The notes under the pieces: generated by a model
What the model was told of the DNA's origin: nothing
The model's database searches: none
What the model saw: the letters and a program-made list of their open reading frames with translations, nothing else
Assembly (NCBI RefSeq): GCF_036013975.1
Contig: NZ_CP107904.1
Location: 3,425,501 to 3,489,500 of the forward strand
DNA length: 64,000 nt
DNA from: Kitasatospora sp. NBC_00458
GTDB taxonomy: Bacteria; Actinomycetota; Actinomycetes; Streptomycetales; Streptomycetaceae
Reading direction: 5' to 3'
Translations under genes and position numbers: made by a program
Shown here: positions 50,299 to 62,093 of the stretch, in pieces
Position numbering within the stretch: position 1 is the first letter of the stretch
How the letters are laid out: every line of letters begins with the position of its first letter

Positions 50299-51774
50299 TC
50301 AGAGCTTGACGGCCGGGAAGGACGCCGTGTCGAGCGTCCCGACGATGCCCGGGGTCGGCCGCGACGGGACGGGCTCCTCGGACGAGGAGGCGGCCAGGGC
50401 CGCGTCCCTGACGGCGGCGGCGACGGTCTTGGCGACGTCCTTGTGGAAGACGCTCGGGATGATGTAGTTCGGGTTCCGCTCGTCGTCGCCGACGGTGGCG
50501 GCCAGCGCCCGGGCGGCGGCGATCATCATCTCGGTGTTGACCGTGCGGCTCTGGGCGTCCAGCAGGCCGCGGAAGACGCCCGGGAAGACCAGCACGTTGT
50601 TGATCTGGTTCGGGAAGTCGCTGCGGCCCGTGGCGACCACCGCGGCGGTCTGCCGGGCCACCGCCGGGTCGACCTCCGGGTCCGGGTTCGCCAGCGCGAA
50701 GACGATCGCGTCGTCGGCCATGGTGGCCAGGTCGTCGCCGTCCAGCACGTTCGGGGCCGAGACGCCGATGAAGACGTCGGCGTCCGCCACGGCCTCCTTG
50801 AGGCTTCCGGTGCGGCCCGAGCGGTTGGTGTGCTCGGCGATCCAGCGCAGGCTGTCGTTGAGGTCGTCGCGGCCCAGGTGGACCACGCCCCGCACGTCCG
50901 CCACGGTGGCGTGCTCGACGCCGGCGGCCAGCAGCAGCTTGAGGATCGCGGTACCGGCCGCGCCGGCGCCCGACATCACGACCCGGATGTCGCCGATCTC
51001 CTTGCCGACCACCTTGAGCGCGTTGGTGAGCGCCGCCAGCACCACGATCGCGGTGCCGTGCTGGTCGTCGTGGAAGACCGGGATGTCCAGGGCCTCGCGC
51101 AGCCGGGCCTCGATCTCGAAGCAGCGCGGCGCCGAGATGTCCTCCAGGTTGATGCCGGCGAAGCCCGGGGCGATCGCCTTGACGATGGCCACGATCTCGT
51201 CGGTGTCCTGGGTGTCCAGGCAGATCGGCCAGGCGTCGATGCCGGCGAACCGCTTGAACAGGGCCGCCTTGCCCTCCATCACCGGCAGCGCGGCGGCCGG
51301 GCCGATGTTGCCCAGGCCCAGCACCGCCGAGCCGTCGGTGACCACGGCGACGCTGTTGCGCTTGATGGTGAGGCGGCGGGCGTCCTCGGGGTTCTCGGCG
51401 ATCGCCAGGCAGACCCGGGCGACACCCGGGGTGTAGATCATCGAGAGGTCGTCACGGTTGCGGATCGGCAGCTTCGAGGACATCTCGATCTTGCCGCCGA
51501 GGTGCATCAGGAAGGTACGGTCCGAGACCTTGCCGATCGCGACGCCGTCGATCGTCCGGAGCTTCTCGACGATCTCCTCGCCGTGCGCGACCGAGGAGGC
51601 GGCCACCGTCACGTCGATCCGCAGCGCCTCCAGGCCGGAGGCGGTCACGTCGAGACCGGTCACCGAACCGCCGGAGGACTCGACCGCCGTGGTGATCGCG
51701 CTGACGGCGTTGCCTCTGGCCGGAACCTCCAGCCGCACCGTGATCGAGTTCGAGACACTGGGCACCGTCGCCAT
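50299..51774 (-). CDS. NAD-dependent malic enzyme with N-terminal ACT domain
   Basis: Oxidatively decarboxylates malate to pyruvate. 491 residues. An N-terminal ACT-like regulatory domain (~1-85: SITVRLEVPARGNAVSAITTAVESSGGSV) is followed by the malic enzyme fold: IYTPGVARVCLAIAENPEDARRLT, the metal/substrate region DIPVFHDDQHGTAIVVLAALTNALKV, the dinucleotide-binding SGAGAAGTAILKLLLAAG, and ALANPDPEVDPAVA. AAGGA lies 6 bases before ATG 51774. Cofactor preference is inferred from family relatives. Part of the murA-hup-malic enzyme-HelD block. Confidence 0.94.
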   Translation of the reverse strand: MATVPSVSNSITVRLEVPARGNAVSAITTAVESSGGSVTGLDVTASGLEALRIDVTVAASSVAHGEEIVEKLRTIDGVAIGKVSDRTFLMHLGGKIEMSSKLPIRNRDDLSMIYTPGVARVCLAIAENPEDARRLTIKRNSVAVVTDGSAVLGLGNIGPAAALPVMEGKAALFKRFAGIDAWPICLDTQDTDEIVAIVKAIAPGFAGINLEDISAPRCFEIEARLREALDIPVFHDDQHGTAIVVLAALTNALKVVGKEIGDIRVVMSGAGAAGTAILKLLLAAGVEHATVADVRGVVHLGRDDLNDSLRWIAEHTNRSGRTGSLKEAVADADVFIGVSAPNVLDGDDLATMADDAIVFALANPDPEVDPAVARQTAAVVATGRSDFPNQINNVLVFPGVFRGLLDAQSRTVNTEMMIAAARALAATVGDDERNPNYIIPSVFHKDVAKTVAAAVRDAALAASSSEEPVPSRPTPGIVGTLDTASFPAVKL

Positions 51775-51916
51775 CGACGTTCCTTCTTCCGTCCGTCCGT
51801 CTGCGAGTTCAACAAATTGTTGAGGCTCTCGCCTGCGCATGCTAGACCTCGATCGTCGCACCTACCAGGGCGAAGCCAGAAATAACGTTCATTGAGTGTG
51901 CGGACCCGACAACTCC

Positions 51917-51944
51917 TTGCCTCAGCGGCCCGATGCGTTACATT
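51917..51944 (+). promoter_or_regulatory. Promoter of candidate sRNA
   Basis: TTGCCT (51917-51922), 16-bp spacer, TACATT (51939-51944). Transcription is expected to start near 51951, running toward the helD terminator. Confidence 0.6.
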
Positions 51945-51950
51945 GGACGG

Positions 51951-52079
51951 GACACCGGCTCGATCCAAGCCCCCGGGCCCAACCTTCGTCCCTTCGAGGG
52001 ACCACTTGCCGCGAGGCGAGCATGGCGGGTCGGTGTCGTAGCCACTGAAGGCCCCTCACCCTGCGGGTGGGGGGCCTTC
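51951..52079 (+). ncRNA. Candidate small RNA with three successive hairpins
   Basis: From a good promoter to an intrinsic-type terminator, ~130 nt without a convincing ORF. Hairpins: GTCCCT-tcg-AGGGAC (51988-52002), CTTGCC-gcga-GGCGAG (52005-52020), and the 15-bp GC stem gaaggcccctcaccc/gggtggggggccttc (52047-52079). The last stem also lies just downstream of helD on the other strand and can terminate both. C-rich loops upstream (agcccccgggccc) are typical of actinobacterial sRNAs. The function is unknown. Confidence 0.55.
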
Positions 52080-52148
52080 GGCGTGGGCCGACGGGCCTTC
52101 GGGCGCGCCGGTCGGGGCGGACCCCGAAGGGCCCGCCCCGACGGTCCG

Positions 52149-54464
52149 TCAGCCGCGCAGCAGAGCCGGCACGCCTGCCGCGTCCGGCAGGTCGTCCGGA
52201 CCGGAGAGCACCGACAGCCGCTGCGTCGCCCGGGTGAGCGCCACGTAGAGCACCCGCAGACCCGCCTCCGACTCGCCGGCGATGCCGGTCGGGTCGGCCA
52301 CCACGGTCGCGTCGTACTCCAGGCCCTTGGCCTCCAGGCTGCCCAGCGCCACCGCCCGCTCGCCCAGCCCCTCGATCCAGCCGGCCGCCTCGGCCCGCCG
52401 GTCCATCGGCACCACCACGGCCACCGTGCCGTCCACCTCGCCCAGCAGCCGCTCCAGCTCGGCCCGGACCCCGGCGCCGAACGCCTCCGGCGCCGGGTCG
52501 GTCACCGCCGCGAACCGCGGCTCGACCCCCACCCGCCGCACCGCGCTCGGCGAGGGCGTACCCGGCGCCGCCAGGGCCAGCACCCTGGCCGCCACCTCGG
52601 CGATCTCGGCCGGGTTCCGGTAGTTCACGGTCAGCGTGTAGCGGCGGCGCGGCTTGCCCGCGAGCACCTCGTCCAGCGCCGCCTGGGCCTCCTGCGGGAA
52701 CGGCCAGGAGGACTGCGCCGGGTCGCCGACGATGGTCCAGGTGGCCATCCGGGCCCGGCGGCCGATCATCCGCCACTGCATCGGGGTGAGGTCCTGCGCC
52801 TCGTCGACGATGATGTGCGCGTACTCGGTGCGCTCCACCGGCACGCGGTCGCGCCGGCGCGCCGAGCGGTCGGCGAAGGTGGTGACCTCCTCCAGCCCGG
52901 TCAGCATGTCCACCGCGTCGACCTCGCGGACCTTCGGCCGGGCCGGCTCGCCGAGCAGCACCTGCAGCTCGTCCACCAGCGCGACGTCGTGCGCGGAGAG
53001 CGCGCCCTCGCCCTGCTCCGACAGGTGCCGCCAGGACTCGGCGAGCACCCTCGCCTCCTCGGGGGTGACGGCGCGGCGCGCGATCCGGTTGGTGTGCCGG
53101 GTCCGCTTCAGCGTGCCGAGCACCCGGCGCGGGGTGACCGCGGGCCACCAGGCGTCCAGGAAGTCCAGGAACGGCGCCTCGTCCGAGACGTACTCGTCGA
53201 AGGACTCCTTCTCCTCCTGGCGCTGCTCGCGGGCGTAGTGGTCGGCGGGTCTGGGCAGGTGCCGGGTGACCTCCTGCCAGAGCGCGTCCAGCAGCAGCCG
53301 GCGGGCACGCGGGCGGAGCAGGTTGAGCGGGGTCCCGCCGGCGCCGATGACATTGCCGCGCACCGCCTTGAGCCGGTTGGCGTCCAGCCGCAGCACCTCG
53401 CCGCGCGCGACCACCTTGAGCTCCTGCGGCGCGCCCAGCTCCAGCGCGGCCCGGGCGGCCCGGCGCAGCAGCTGCGTCATCCGGGCCGAGCCCTTGATCC
53501 GGGCCGCCTCCGGGGCGTCGTAGGTACCGGCCTCGATGCCGTCCACCAGCGAGCCGACCGCGCGGATCGCGACCTGGCCCTCCTCCCCCAGCGAGGGCAG
53601 CACGCCCTCGGTGTAGGAGACCAGCAGCGGGGTCGGCGAGACCACCAGGATGCCCCCGGCGTAGCGGCGGCGGTCCTGGTAGAGCAGGAAGGCGGCGCGG
53701 TGCAGCGCGACGGCGGTCTTGCCGGTGCCGGGCCCGCCCGTGACGAGCGTGGCACCGGCCGCGGCGGCACGGATCACCTCGTCCTGCTCCTTCTGGATGG
53801 AGGAGACGATGTCGCGCATCGAGTGGCTGCGGGCGCGGCCGAGCGAGGCCATCAGCGCGCCGTCGCCGACCACCGCCAGTTCCTCGCCGCCCAGGGTGGG
53901 CGTGAGGTCGGGGCGGAGCAGGTCGTCCTCGACGCCGATCACCTTGCGGCCCTTGGAGCGGATCACCCGGCGGCGGATCACCCGGCCGGGCTCCAGCGGG
54001 GTCGACCGGTAGAACGGGGCGGCGGCCGGCGCCCGCCAGTCGATCACCAGCGGCCCGTACTCGGCGTCCAGTACGCCGAGCCGGCCGATGTGCAGGCTCT
54101 CGGCGACGTTCGGGTCCGCCGGGTCGAGCGGGGTGTCGGACGGAATGCCGTGCTCCTCCGGGGCGTCGGCCTGCTGGAGGTCGATCCGGCCGAAGAGGAA
54201 GTCCTCGAACTCGTTGTTGAGCCGCTGGAGGTGTGCGCCGGCCCGGTACACCTGGGCGTCCCGCTCCGCGAGCGCGCCGGGGGTACCGACCTGCACGCGC
54301 TTGGCGGCGTCCTCCAGGATGTACTCGGCTTCGGCGAGCTTCTCCTCCAGGCGGTGGTAGACGGTGTCCAGGTGGCGCTGTTCCCCGGCGATCTCACGCG
54401 CGCGGACGGTCTCGTGGTCGGTGGCAGCGCTGCCCGTGTTGCTGGTGTCCGTGTTGCTCTGCAT
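52149..54464 (-). CDS. helD: HelD/HelR-family RNA polymerase recycling ATPase
   Basis: A 771-residue UvrD-like SF1 ATPase of the HelD family, which binds RNA polymerase and removes it from stalled or drug-blocked complexes; some actinobacterial members protect against rifamycins. N-terminal coiled arm (EQRHLDTVYHRLEEKLAEAEYILEDAAKRVQVG), a 1A domain with LVTGGPGTGKTAVALHRAAFLLY (Walker A), IIVDEAQDLTPMQWRMI (Walker B), and C-terminal VALTRATQRLSVL. DWRAPAAAPFYRSTP is characteristic of the family. No inverted repeat resembling a rifamycin-associated element was seen upstream. Confidence 0.92.
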   Translation of the reverse strand: MQSNTDTSNTGSAATDHETVRAREIAGEQRHLDTVYHRLEEKLAEAEYILEDAAKRVQVGTPGALAERDAQVYRAGAHLQRLNNEFEDFLFGRIDLQQADAPEEHGIPSDTPLDPADPNVAESLHIGRLGVLDAEYGPLVIDWRAPAAAPFYRSTPLEPGRVIRRRVIRSKGRKVIGVEDDLLRPDLTPTLGGEELAVVGDGALMASLGRARSHSMRDIVSSIQKEQDEVIRAAAAGATLVTGGPGTGKTAVALHRAAFLLYQDRRRYAGGILVVSPTPLLVSYTEGVLPSLGEEGQVAIRAVGSLVDGIEAGTYDAPEAARIKGSARMTQLLRRAARAALELGAPQELKVVARGEVLRLDANRLKAVRGNVIGAGGTPLNLLRPRARRLLLDALWQEVTRHLPRPADHYAREQRQEEKESFDEYVSDEAPFLDFLDAWWPAVTPRRVLGTLKRTRHTNRIARRAVTPEEARVLAESWRHLSEQGEGALSAHDVALVDELQVLLGEPARPKVREVDAVDMLTGLEEVTTFADRSARRRDRVPVERTEYAHIIVDEAQDLTPMQWRMIGRRARMATWTIVGDPAQSSWPFPQEAQAALDEVLAGKPRRRYTLTVNYRNPAEIAEVAARVLALAAPGTPSPSAVRRVGVEPRFAAVTDPAPEAFGAGVRAELERLLGEVDGTVAVVVPMDRRAEAAGWIEGLGERAVALGSLEAKGLEYDATVVADPTGIAGESEAGLRVLYVALTRATQRLSVLSGPDDLPDAAGVPALLRG

Positions 54465-54564
54465 GGCCTCGGTGGTTGCGGCGGGAGTCCGGCTCTGGGA
54501 AACGAGCGGACGGAAGATCCTACGCCGTGGGCCCCGTCCCGCGCCTCACCGGGAGCGAAAAACA

Positions 54565-54601
54565 TGCAGGCCGCCCCCCGCTGAGCGGTGGACGGCCTGC
54601 A
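54565..54601 (-). terminator. Intrinsic terminator of ssrA
   Basis: The outer arms tgcaggccg and cggcctgca are perfect, with inner pairing. On the minus strand it is followed by TGTTTTTCGC. It lies 15 bp past the tmRNA 3' end and separates it from helD. Confidence 0.85.
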
Positions 54602-54615
54602 CTGTGAACATGGGG

Positions 54616-54997
54616 TGGTGGAGATGCCGGGAATCGAACCCGGGTCCAGTGGAGTGGATTCAGGACTTCTCCGAGCGCAGTCCGCTGTGATTTTCTCGGC
54701 CATGGCGGTCACGCGGACAAGCCGCCAACAGGCCCAGCTGCTGTTTGATTTCCCATCCACCCCCGCAGCCCGGGCGGACGGTTGAGTTCCCTAGATTATG
54801 CCAGGGTCCGGGTCGGGAACTCCCCGGTCTGACACCCAAGCGCTATCGGTGCTATTTAGGCAGCGAGAGCGAACTGCTGGGAATCGCTCTTAGAGTTGGC
54901 GATTATTTGTTTGCGACACGTGGTTAACGAGATCATTGCCGCGTTCCTCGGCTCGCTTCTCCTGTTTCGACGTCCCCTGTCGAAACCGATCATCCCC
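54616..54997 (-). ncRNA. ssrA: tmRNA (transfer-messenger RNA)
   Basis: Rescues stalled ribosomes with SmpB. The 382-nt gene starts GGGGATGATCGGTTTCGAC on the minus strand and ends with the T-arm GGTTCGATTCCCGGC, then CATCTCC-A-CCA, pairing with the 5' GGGGATG. The tag reading frame (resume codon GCC) encodes ANSKSDSQQFALAA followed by TAA, ending in the ALAA degron for ClpXP. CCA is encoded. SmpB is encoded 107 bp upstream. Confidence 0.97.
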
Positions 54998-55047
54998 ATG
55001 TTTTTTTGAGAAACAGCCGGACGGTGAACGTCCGTGTTGCTGGCGCC

Positions 55048-55077
55048 ATACTACGCGAGGCGACGGGCGGGGGTCCA
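55048..55077 (-). promoter_or_regulatory. Possible ssrA promoter
   Basis: On the minus strand TGGACC, an 18-bp spacer and TAGTAT. Transcription would start about 45 nt before the mature tmRNA, leaving a 5' precursor that contains a CGGACG/CGTCCG hairpin (55018-55034) for removal by RNase P. The hairpin could alternatively end the smpB transcript. Confidence 0.4.
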
Positions 55078-55103
55078 GCCGATTAACGCCGGAGCCCCTC
55101 GTG

Positions 55104-55592
55104 TCAGCTCTGGCGGCGGCGCGCCGCCGCCACCGCGCGGGCCGTCTCGCGGGTGTCCTGCTTCTCCCGCAGGGTCTGGCGCTTGTCGTACAGCTTCTTG
55201 CCGACGGCGAGCGCGAGTTCGAGCTTCACCCGGCCGTCCTTGAAGTACAGCGAGAGCGGGATGAGGGTGTGGCCCGCGTCCCGGACCTTCGCCTCGATCT
55301 TCTGGATCTCCATCCTGTGCAGGAGCAGCTTGCGCTTGCGCCGCGCCGCATGGTTGGTCCACGTCCCCTGGGTGTACTCGGGGATGAAGACGTTGTCGAT
55401 CCACGCCTCGTGGTTCTGGATGTAGGCGTAGCCGTCGACCAGGTTGGCCCGACCCTCGCGCAGTGACTTCACCTCGGTGCCGGTGAGGACGAGTCCGCAC
55501 TCGTAGGTGTCGAGGATGGTGTACTCGTGTCGCGCCTTCTTGTTCTGCGCGATCAGCTTCTGTCCGGTTTCCTTTGCCATAGCGTCGGCCAT
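55104..55592 (-). CDS. smpB: SsrA-binding protein SmpB
   Basis: Binds the tRNA-like domain of tmRNA and delivers it to the ribosome. 162 residues. [45 protein letters not shown] is the OB-fold. The C-terminal tail [28 protein letters not shown] enters the mRNA channel. ATG 55592 has GGAG upstream; ATG 55580 (MAKETGQK) is the alternative and matches the usual family N-terminus. It follows ftsE-ftsX-S41 in the same orientation and precedes ssrA. Confidence 0.95.
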   Translation of the reverse strand: MADAMAKETGQKLIAQNKKARHEYTILDTYECGLVLTGTEVKSLREGRANLVDGYAYIQNHEAWIDNVFIPEYTQGTWTNHAARRKRKLLLHRMEIQKIEAKVRDAGHTLIPLSLYFKDGRVKLELALAVGKKLYDKRQTLREKQDTRETARAVAAARRRQS

Positions 55593-55712
55593 TCTCGCAC
55601 TCCGGAGCCGGTCGGGGCAGCCCCTTTTGGGCGCGCGCGCCGCGGCCGGGGCGCGGCCCGGGGCCCGCACGGGCACGGCACCGGCACGACCGGGGCAGGG
55701 CTCAGACGGGGC

Positions 55713-56861
55713 TCAGACGCGGCTGCCGAGCCCGGTGAGCACCCGCAGGGCGAGTTCGGCGGCGTCCTCCCCCGCGGACGCGGGGACGTCCGGGGCCAGC
55801 CCGGCCCCCTCCGGGGAGCGGCCCGCCGGGGTGAAGTACTTGCCGACGGTCAGCTCCAGCACCGCGCCGTCGGCGAGCCGGCTGGGCTGCTGCACGGTTC
55901 CCTTGCCGAAGGTCCGGCTCCCGACCACCACGGCCCGGCTGCGGTCCTGCAGCGCACCGGTGAGCAGTTCGGCGGCGCTCATCGTGCCGCCGTCCACCAG
56001 CACCACCAGCGGGGTGTGCTGGTCGCCGCCGGGCGGCGCGGTCAGCGCGCGCGTCCCGCCGCGGTCCTGGTAGGAGCCGACCGGGCCGCCGTCCAGGAAG
56101 ACCCCGGCGGTGCCGGCGGCCTCCTCGACCAGCCCGCCGGAGTTGCCCCGCAGGTCGAGCACCACCCCGCCGTGCGCGTCGCGCACGGCGGCGCGCACCT
56201 GCTCGGCCACGCCGCTGGTGAAGGCCCGGACGGTGATCCGGGCGGCGCCGCCCGCGAGGTGCTCGACGGCCACCTGCTGACTGTCCAGCAGGGCCCGCTG
56301 CAGCCGGACCTCGCGGACCTCGCCCTCGCCGCGCTGCAGCTCCAGGACCACCTCGGAGCCGACCTGCCGCTCCCCGTCCTCGCGCCCGCGCAACCGGGCG
56401 ACCACCTCGGTGACCGGCAGGTGGTCGGTCTGGTCGGCGCCGATCCTCAGCAGCCGGTCACCGACCGCGATCCCGGCGGCGGCGGCCGGTCCGGCGGGCT
56501 GCACCCGGGAGACGGCGGTGACGCCGTCCTGGCCGCGGCCGACCGAGAGGCCGACGCCGACGTAGCGGCCGTCCAGGCCCTGGCTGAACTCGGCGTACTC
56601 CTGCGCGCTGTAGTAGGCGCCCCAGCGGTCGCCGACCGCGCCGATCAGGCGTTCGGCCTGCTGTTCGGACAGGTCGGCGCCGGCCGGGTCCTGGCCGGCG
56701 CCGAGGGTGGCCGCGGCCGTCCGGGCGGTGTCCGCCGACGGCGGCCGCACCGGCGTGCCCGGCTCCCCCCAGGCACCGGTGGCGGCGCCGGCCATCAGCA
56801 CCACGCCGAACACCAGGCTGAGGGTGGCCACCTGACGTGCCCCGCGCGGAGTTACTGGCAT
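55713..56861 (-). CDS. S41-family C-terminal processing peptidase
   Basis: A 382-residue exported or membrane-anchored protease. N-terminal hydrophobic segment (TLSLVFGVVLMAGAATGAW), PDZ domain (GVGLSVGRGQDGVTAVSRVQPAGPAAAAGIAVGDRLLRIG), and an S41 catalytic domain with GGVVLDLRGNSGGLVEEA, nucleophile Ser in VDGGTMSAAELL and the general-base Lys in GSRTFGKGTVQ. It lies between ftsX and smpB, a conserved streptomycete order. Involvement in division-linked wall processing is an inference from position. Confidence 0.92.
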   Translation of the reverse strand: MPVTPRGARQVATLSLVFGVVLMAGAATGAWGEPGTPVRPPSADTARTAAATLGAGQDPAGADLSEQQAERLIGAVGDRWGAYYSAQEYAEFSQGLDGRYVGVGLSVGRGQDGVTAVSRVQPAGPAAAAGIAVGDRLLRIGADQTDHLPVTEVVARLRGREDGERQVGSEVVLELQRGEGEVREVRLQRALLDSQQVAVEHLAGGAARITVRAFTSGVAEQVRAAVRDAHGGVVLDLRGNSGGLVEEAAGTAGVFLDGGPVGSYQDRGGTRALTAPPGGDQHTPLVVLVDGGTMSAAELLTGALQDRSRAVVVGSRTFGKGTVQQPSRLADGAVLELTVGKYFTPAGRSPEGAGLAPDVPASAGEDAAELALRVLTGLGSRV

Positions 56862-57024
56862 GGGAACGGAGTGTAGGCGCAGCACGGAGCGCACCGGGCC
56901 GGAACGGTGGACGGCGGAGCGGCGGCGGCCCCGGACGGCGCAGTGCCGTCCGGGGCCGCCGTGGGTCCTCCGGAACCGTCGGGACCGGCGCGGGCCGGGC
57001 CTTCGGGGTGGTGCGGGGGTGCCG

Positions 57025-57936
57025 CTAGACCTTCAGGTACTTCCGCAGGGTGAAGAAGGCCGCGATGCCCGCCATCGCCATGCCGACCACCACCAGCAGC
57101 GGTATCACCGCCAGCACCGAGCCGAGCCCGATGAAGTTGATGAACTGGACCCGCTCGGCCAGCCAGCTGTGGACGAAGAAGTGGCCGCCGAGCAGCAGGC
57201 CGGAGGCCATCACCGCGCCGAGCAGCGCGGAGAACGCGGCCTCCGCGATGAACGGCATCTGCACATAGAAGTTCGAGGCACCGACCAGGCGCATGATGCC
57301 GGTTTCGCGCCGCCTGCTGTACGCCGACACCCGGACGGTGTTCACGATCAGCAGCAGGGCCACGAAGAGCATCAGCACCATGATCACGAAGGCCGCCGTC
57401 TGCAGGCCGTTCAGCAGGCCGAAGAGGTTCTCCAGGATCTTCCGCTGGTCCTCGACCGACTTGACGCCGGGCTTGCCGGCGAAGGCGCTCTGGATGACGT
57501 CGTACTTGGTCGGGTCCTTGAGCTTCACCCGCCAGGACTGCGGGATGGCCTCCGGGCCGAGGACGGAGATGAGCGGGTTGTCCGGGTTCATCTCCTTCCA
57601 GTGCTTGTACGCCTCGGCGGAGTTCTCGAAGGTCGAGGACTGGACCACCGAGTCCATCTTGTCCAGCTGGGTCTTGATCTCGGCGATCTGCTGGTCGGTG
57701 GCCGCGCCCTTGTCGCACTGCGGCGAGTTGCGGGCGTCCGACTTGGTGCAGAAGTAGATGCTGACCTCGACCTTGTCGTACCAGTACCCCTTCATGGAGT
57801 TCACCTGGTCCCGGACCAGGAGCGAGGCACCGGCGAGAGCGAGGGAGAGCGCGACACTGACGACCACCGCGATGGTCATCGTCAGGTTGCGGCGGAGACC
57901 CACACCGATCTCCGACAGGACGAACTGGGCGCGCAT
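57025..57936 (-). CDS. ftsX: Cell division ABC transporter permease FtsX
   Basis: A 303-residue membrane protein that couples FtsE ATP hydrolysis to activation of extracytoplasmic peptidoglycan hydrolases. Four transmembrane helices (~20-42, ~175-200, ~225-250, ~270-292). A large extracellular loop between TM1 and TM2 (KVEVSIYFCTKSDARNSPQCDKGA) has two Cys residues. SRRRETGIMRLVGASNFYVQMPF is the cytosolic coupling helix. It follows ftsE by 76 bp. Confidence 0.96.
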   Translation of the reverse strand: MRAQFVLSEIGVGLRRNLTMTIAVVVSVALSLALAGASLLVRDQVNSMKGYWYDKVEVSIYFCTKSDARNSPQCDKGAATDQQIAEIKTQLDKMDSVVQSSTFENSAEAYKHWKEMNPDNPLISVLGPEAIPQSWRVKLKDPTKYDVIQSAFAGKPGVKSVEDQRKILENLFGLLNGLQTAAFVIMVLMLFVALLLIVNTVRVSAYSRRRETGIMRLVGASNFYVQMPFIAEAAFSALLGAVMASGLLLGGHFFVHSWLAERVQFINFIGLGSVLAVIPLLVVVGMAMAGIAAFFTLRKYLKV

Positions 57937-58012
57937 GCGTTCAACAACTCCAGGGTCGGTACTGCTGGTCGGGCGAGGCGGGCGGGTTGCCCACGGGCTC
58001 AGCGCTGGAGGA

Positions 58013-58702
58013 TCAGTGCTGGTACCCGTAGACGCCGCGGGCCTGGTCGCGGACCAGCAGCCCCTTGTCGAGCTCGATGACGCGCTTGCGCATCTGGTCG
58101 ACGATGGCCTGGTCGTGGGTGGCCATCAGCACGGTGGTGCCGGTGCGGTTGATCCGGTCGAGCAGCTTCATGATGCCGACCGAGTTCTGCGGGTCGAGGT
58201 TTCCGGTGGGCTCGTCCGCGATCAGCAGCATCGGGCGGTTCACGAACGCCCGGGCGATCGCGACGCGCTGCTGCTCACCACCGGACAGCTCGCCCGGCAT
58301 GCGGTCCTCCTTGCCGCCGAGGCCGACCAGGTCGAGCACCTCGGGCACCACCTTGTTGATGGCGCTCTTCGGCTTGCCGATCACTTCGAGGGCGAAGGCC
58401 ACGTTCTGCGAGACCGTCTTGTTCGGCAGCAGGCGGAAGTCCTGGAAGACGGTGCCCAGCTGGCGGCGCATGTGCGGCACCTTCCAGTTGGACAGCTTGC
58501 CGAGGTCCTTGCCCAGCACGTGCACCTCACCGGTGCTGGGGCGCTCCTCGCGCAGGCACAGGCGCAGGAAGGTGGACTTGCCCGAGCCGGACGAGCCGAC
58601 CAGGAAGACGAACTCGCCCTTCTCGATCTCCAGCGAGACGTTGTCCAGGGCGGGACGATTCTGCTTGGGATAGGTCTTGGAGACGTTGTCGAATCTGATC
58701 AC
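58013..58702 (-). CDS. ftsE: Cell division ATP-binding protein FtsE
   Basis: A 229-residue ABC ATPase partner of FtsX. Walker [12 protein letters not shown] (~36-46), Q-loop region [17 protein letters not shown], signature [16 protein letters not shown], Walker [15 protein letters not shown] and H-loop [10 protein letters not shown]. The GTG start has no good Shine-Dalgarno sequence, so the 5' end could be short-leadered. First gene of the ftsE-ftsX cluster. Confidence 0.97.
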   Translation of the reverse strand: MIRFDNVSKTYPKQNRPALDNVSLEIEKGEFVFLVGSSGSGKSTFLRLCLREERPSTGEVHVLGKDLGKLSNWKVPHMRRQLGTVFQDFRLLPNKTVSQNVAFALEVIGKPKSAINKVVPEVLDLVGLGGKEDRMPGELSGGEQQRVAIARAFVNRPMLLIADEPTGNLDPQNSVGIMKLLDRINRTGTTVLMATHDQAIVDQMRKRVIELDKGLLVRDQARGVYGYQH

Positions 58703-59053
58703 GGCTGCATCACGGAGGCCATCCTAGGCGGCGCCAGTCCTCGGTCGGTCCGCCCCTCGGCTTGCCCGGCCCAGGGACGGGCGAGGGGAGCGAAAGGGCC
58801 GCTCCCGGCTTGGGACCATACGCGAACCGGCGGCGGGCCCGCAGGCCCGGACCGCGACGGAACCGCGAAGTTGGGGGACAATGGTCGGTTTTGCCCCGAA
58901 AATTGGGAGCCATCTCACAGCCCGGGGGCCGGAACGCACGGAACCTGGCAGAGTGGAGGGGACGGTCGGGGTTGACCGCTCCCCCGCACAGGGCACATGT
59001 AGGAACCAAGGCCCGGTCCGGTGCGTTGGCTGTAGCAGCGAGGAGGAGATCGC
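58703..59053. other. Divergent intergenic region upstream of ftsE
   Basis: 350 bp between ftsE and a small zinc-ribbon gene. Several frames are open by GC bias only. No gene, and no clear boxes. Confidence 0.35.
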
Positions 59054-59248
59054 ATGACCTGCGACCATCTGGTGTGCGCCAACTGCAACGGCCGAGTGAG
59101 CGAGGGCCGCTGCCCCGCCTGCCGTGCCACTCGGGCCAGGCTCCAGGAGCAGCAGAACCCGTTCGCCGCGCTTTCCCCCGCGATGCTGCTGGCCGTCCTG
59201 GCCGGGCTGCTCGCGGTGGCGCTGCTCGCGCGGCAGGCGCTGGCCTGA
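59054..59248 (+). CDS. Small zinc-ribbon, tail-anchored membrane protein
   Basis: 64 residues: an N-terminal CxxC-x(8)-CxxC ribbon (CANCNGRVSEGRCPAC), a short charged linker and one C-terminal helix (AMLLAVLAGLLAVALLARQAL). GAGGAG lies 7 bases before the ATG. Such small proteins occur next to prfB in Streptomyces; the function is unknown. A zinc-bound cytosolic head on a tail anchor could be a protein-interaction module. Convergent with prfB across a very strong terminator. Confidence 0.75.
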   Translation: MTCDHLVCANCNGRVSEGRCPACRATRARLQEQQNPFAALSPAMLLAVLAGLLAVALLARQALA

Positions 59249-59256
59249 CGAAGGAG

Positions 59257-59309
59257 ACGTACGGATGAGGCCCCCGACCGGCTGGCGGTCGGGGGCCTCA
59301 TCCGTACGT
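59257..59309. terminator. Perfect 24-bp stem bidirectional terminator
   Basis: The arms 59257-59280 and 59286-59309 are perfectly complementary, with loop gctgg. It lies between the stops of the zinc-ribbon gene and prfB. The strongest hairpin in the window. Confidence 0.9.
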
Positions 59310-59325
59310 GCGTCCAACGGGCCGC

Positions 59326-60438
<1,113 letters not shown>

Positions 60439-60585
60439 GCCCCCAGGGTAATGGTTCCGGGGGGACTACTGACGACCGCGGGGGCGTCCGGGCCGAGAAC
60501 CGCGCCGCCCGGGCCGCCCCCGCGGACGCGTGCCGCTGCCCGCGCGGCGCGGCGGGACTGCCCCCGGGGGCCTCCCGGCGGCGCG

Positions 60586-61845
<1,260 letters not shown>

Positions 61846-62093
61846 TGCTGCTCCGTGGGCGGCGGGAGCGTCCCGGGAGGGTCCGGTGCGCTCGGTGGGG
61901 CGGGACAACAGCGACCAACCTACGCGCCCCGACGCCCTCCGCGGGCCGCCTGAGGGTGCTCGGCGGGTACTGGGAGCCGAGAAATCTTGTGAATTGTCGA
62001 CATAGCGTCAATATCGTTGTCGGCCGGGCCCTCGGCGCCACCCGGTGCGGCATCGGTGCGGACGTCCTTCCCGTCGTCAGGCCACGGCGGTCG

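Noticed and set aside
54465..54564. Rifamycin-associated element upstream of helD
   Set aside because: No convincing inverted repeat of that kind in the short gap before the tmRNA terminator.
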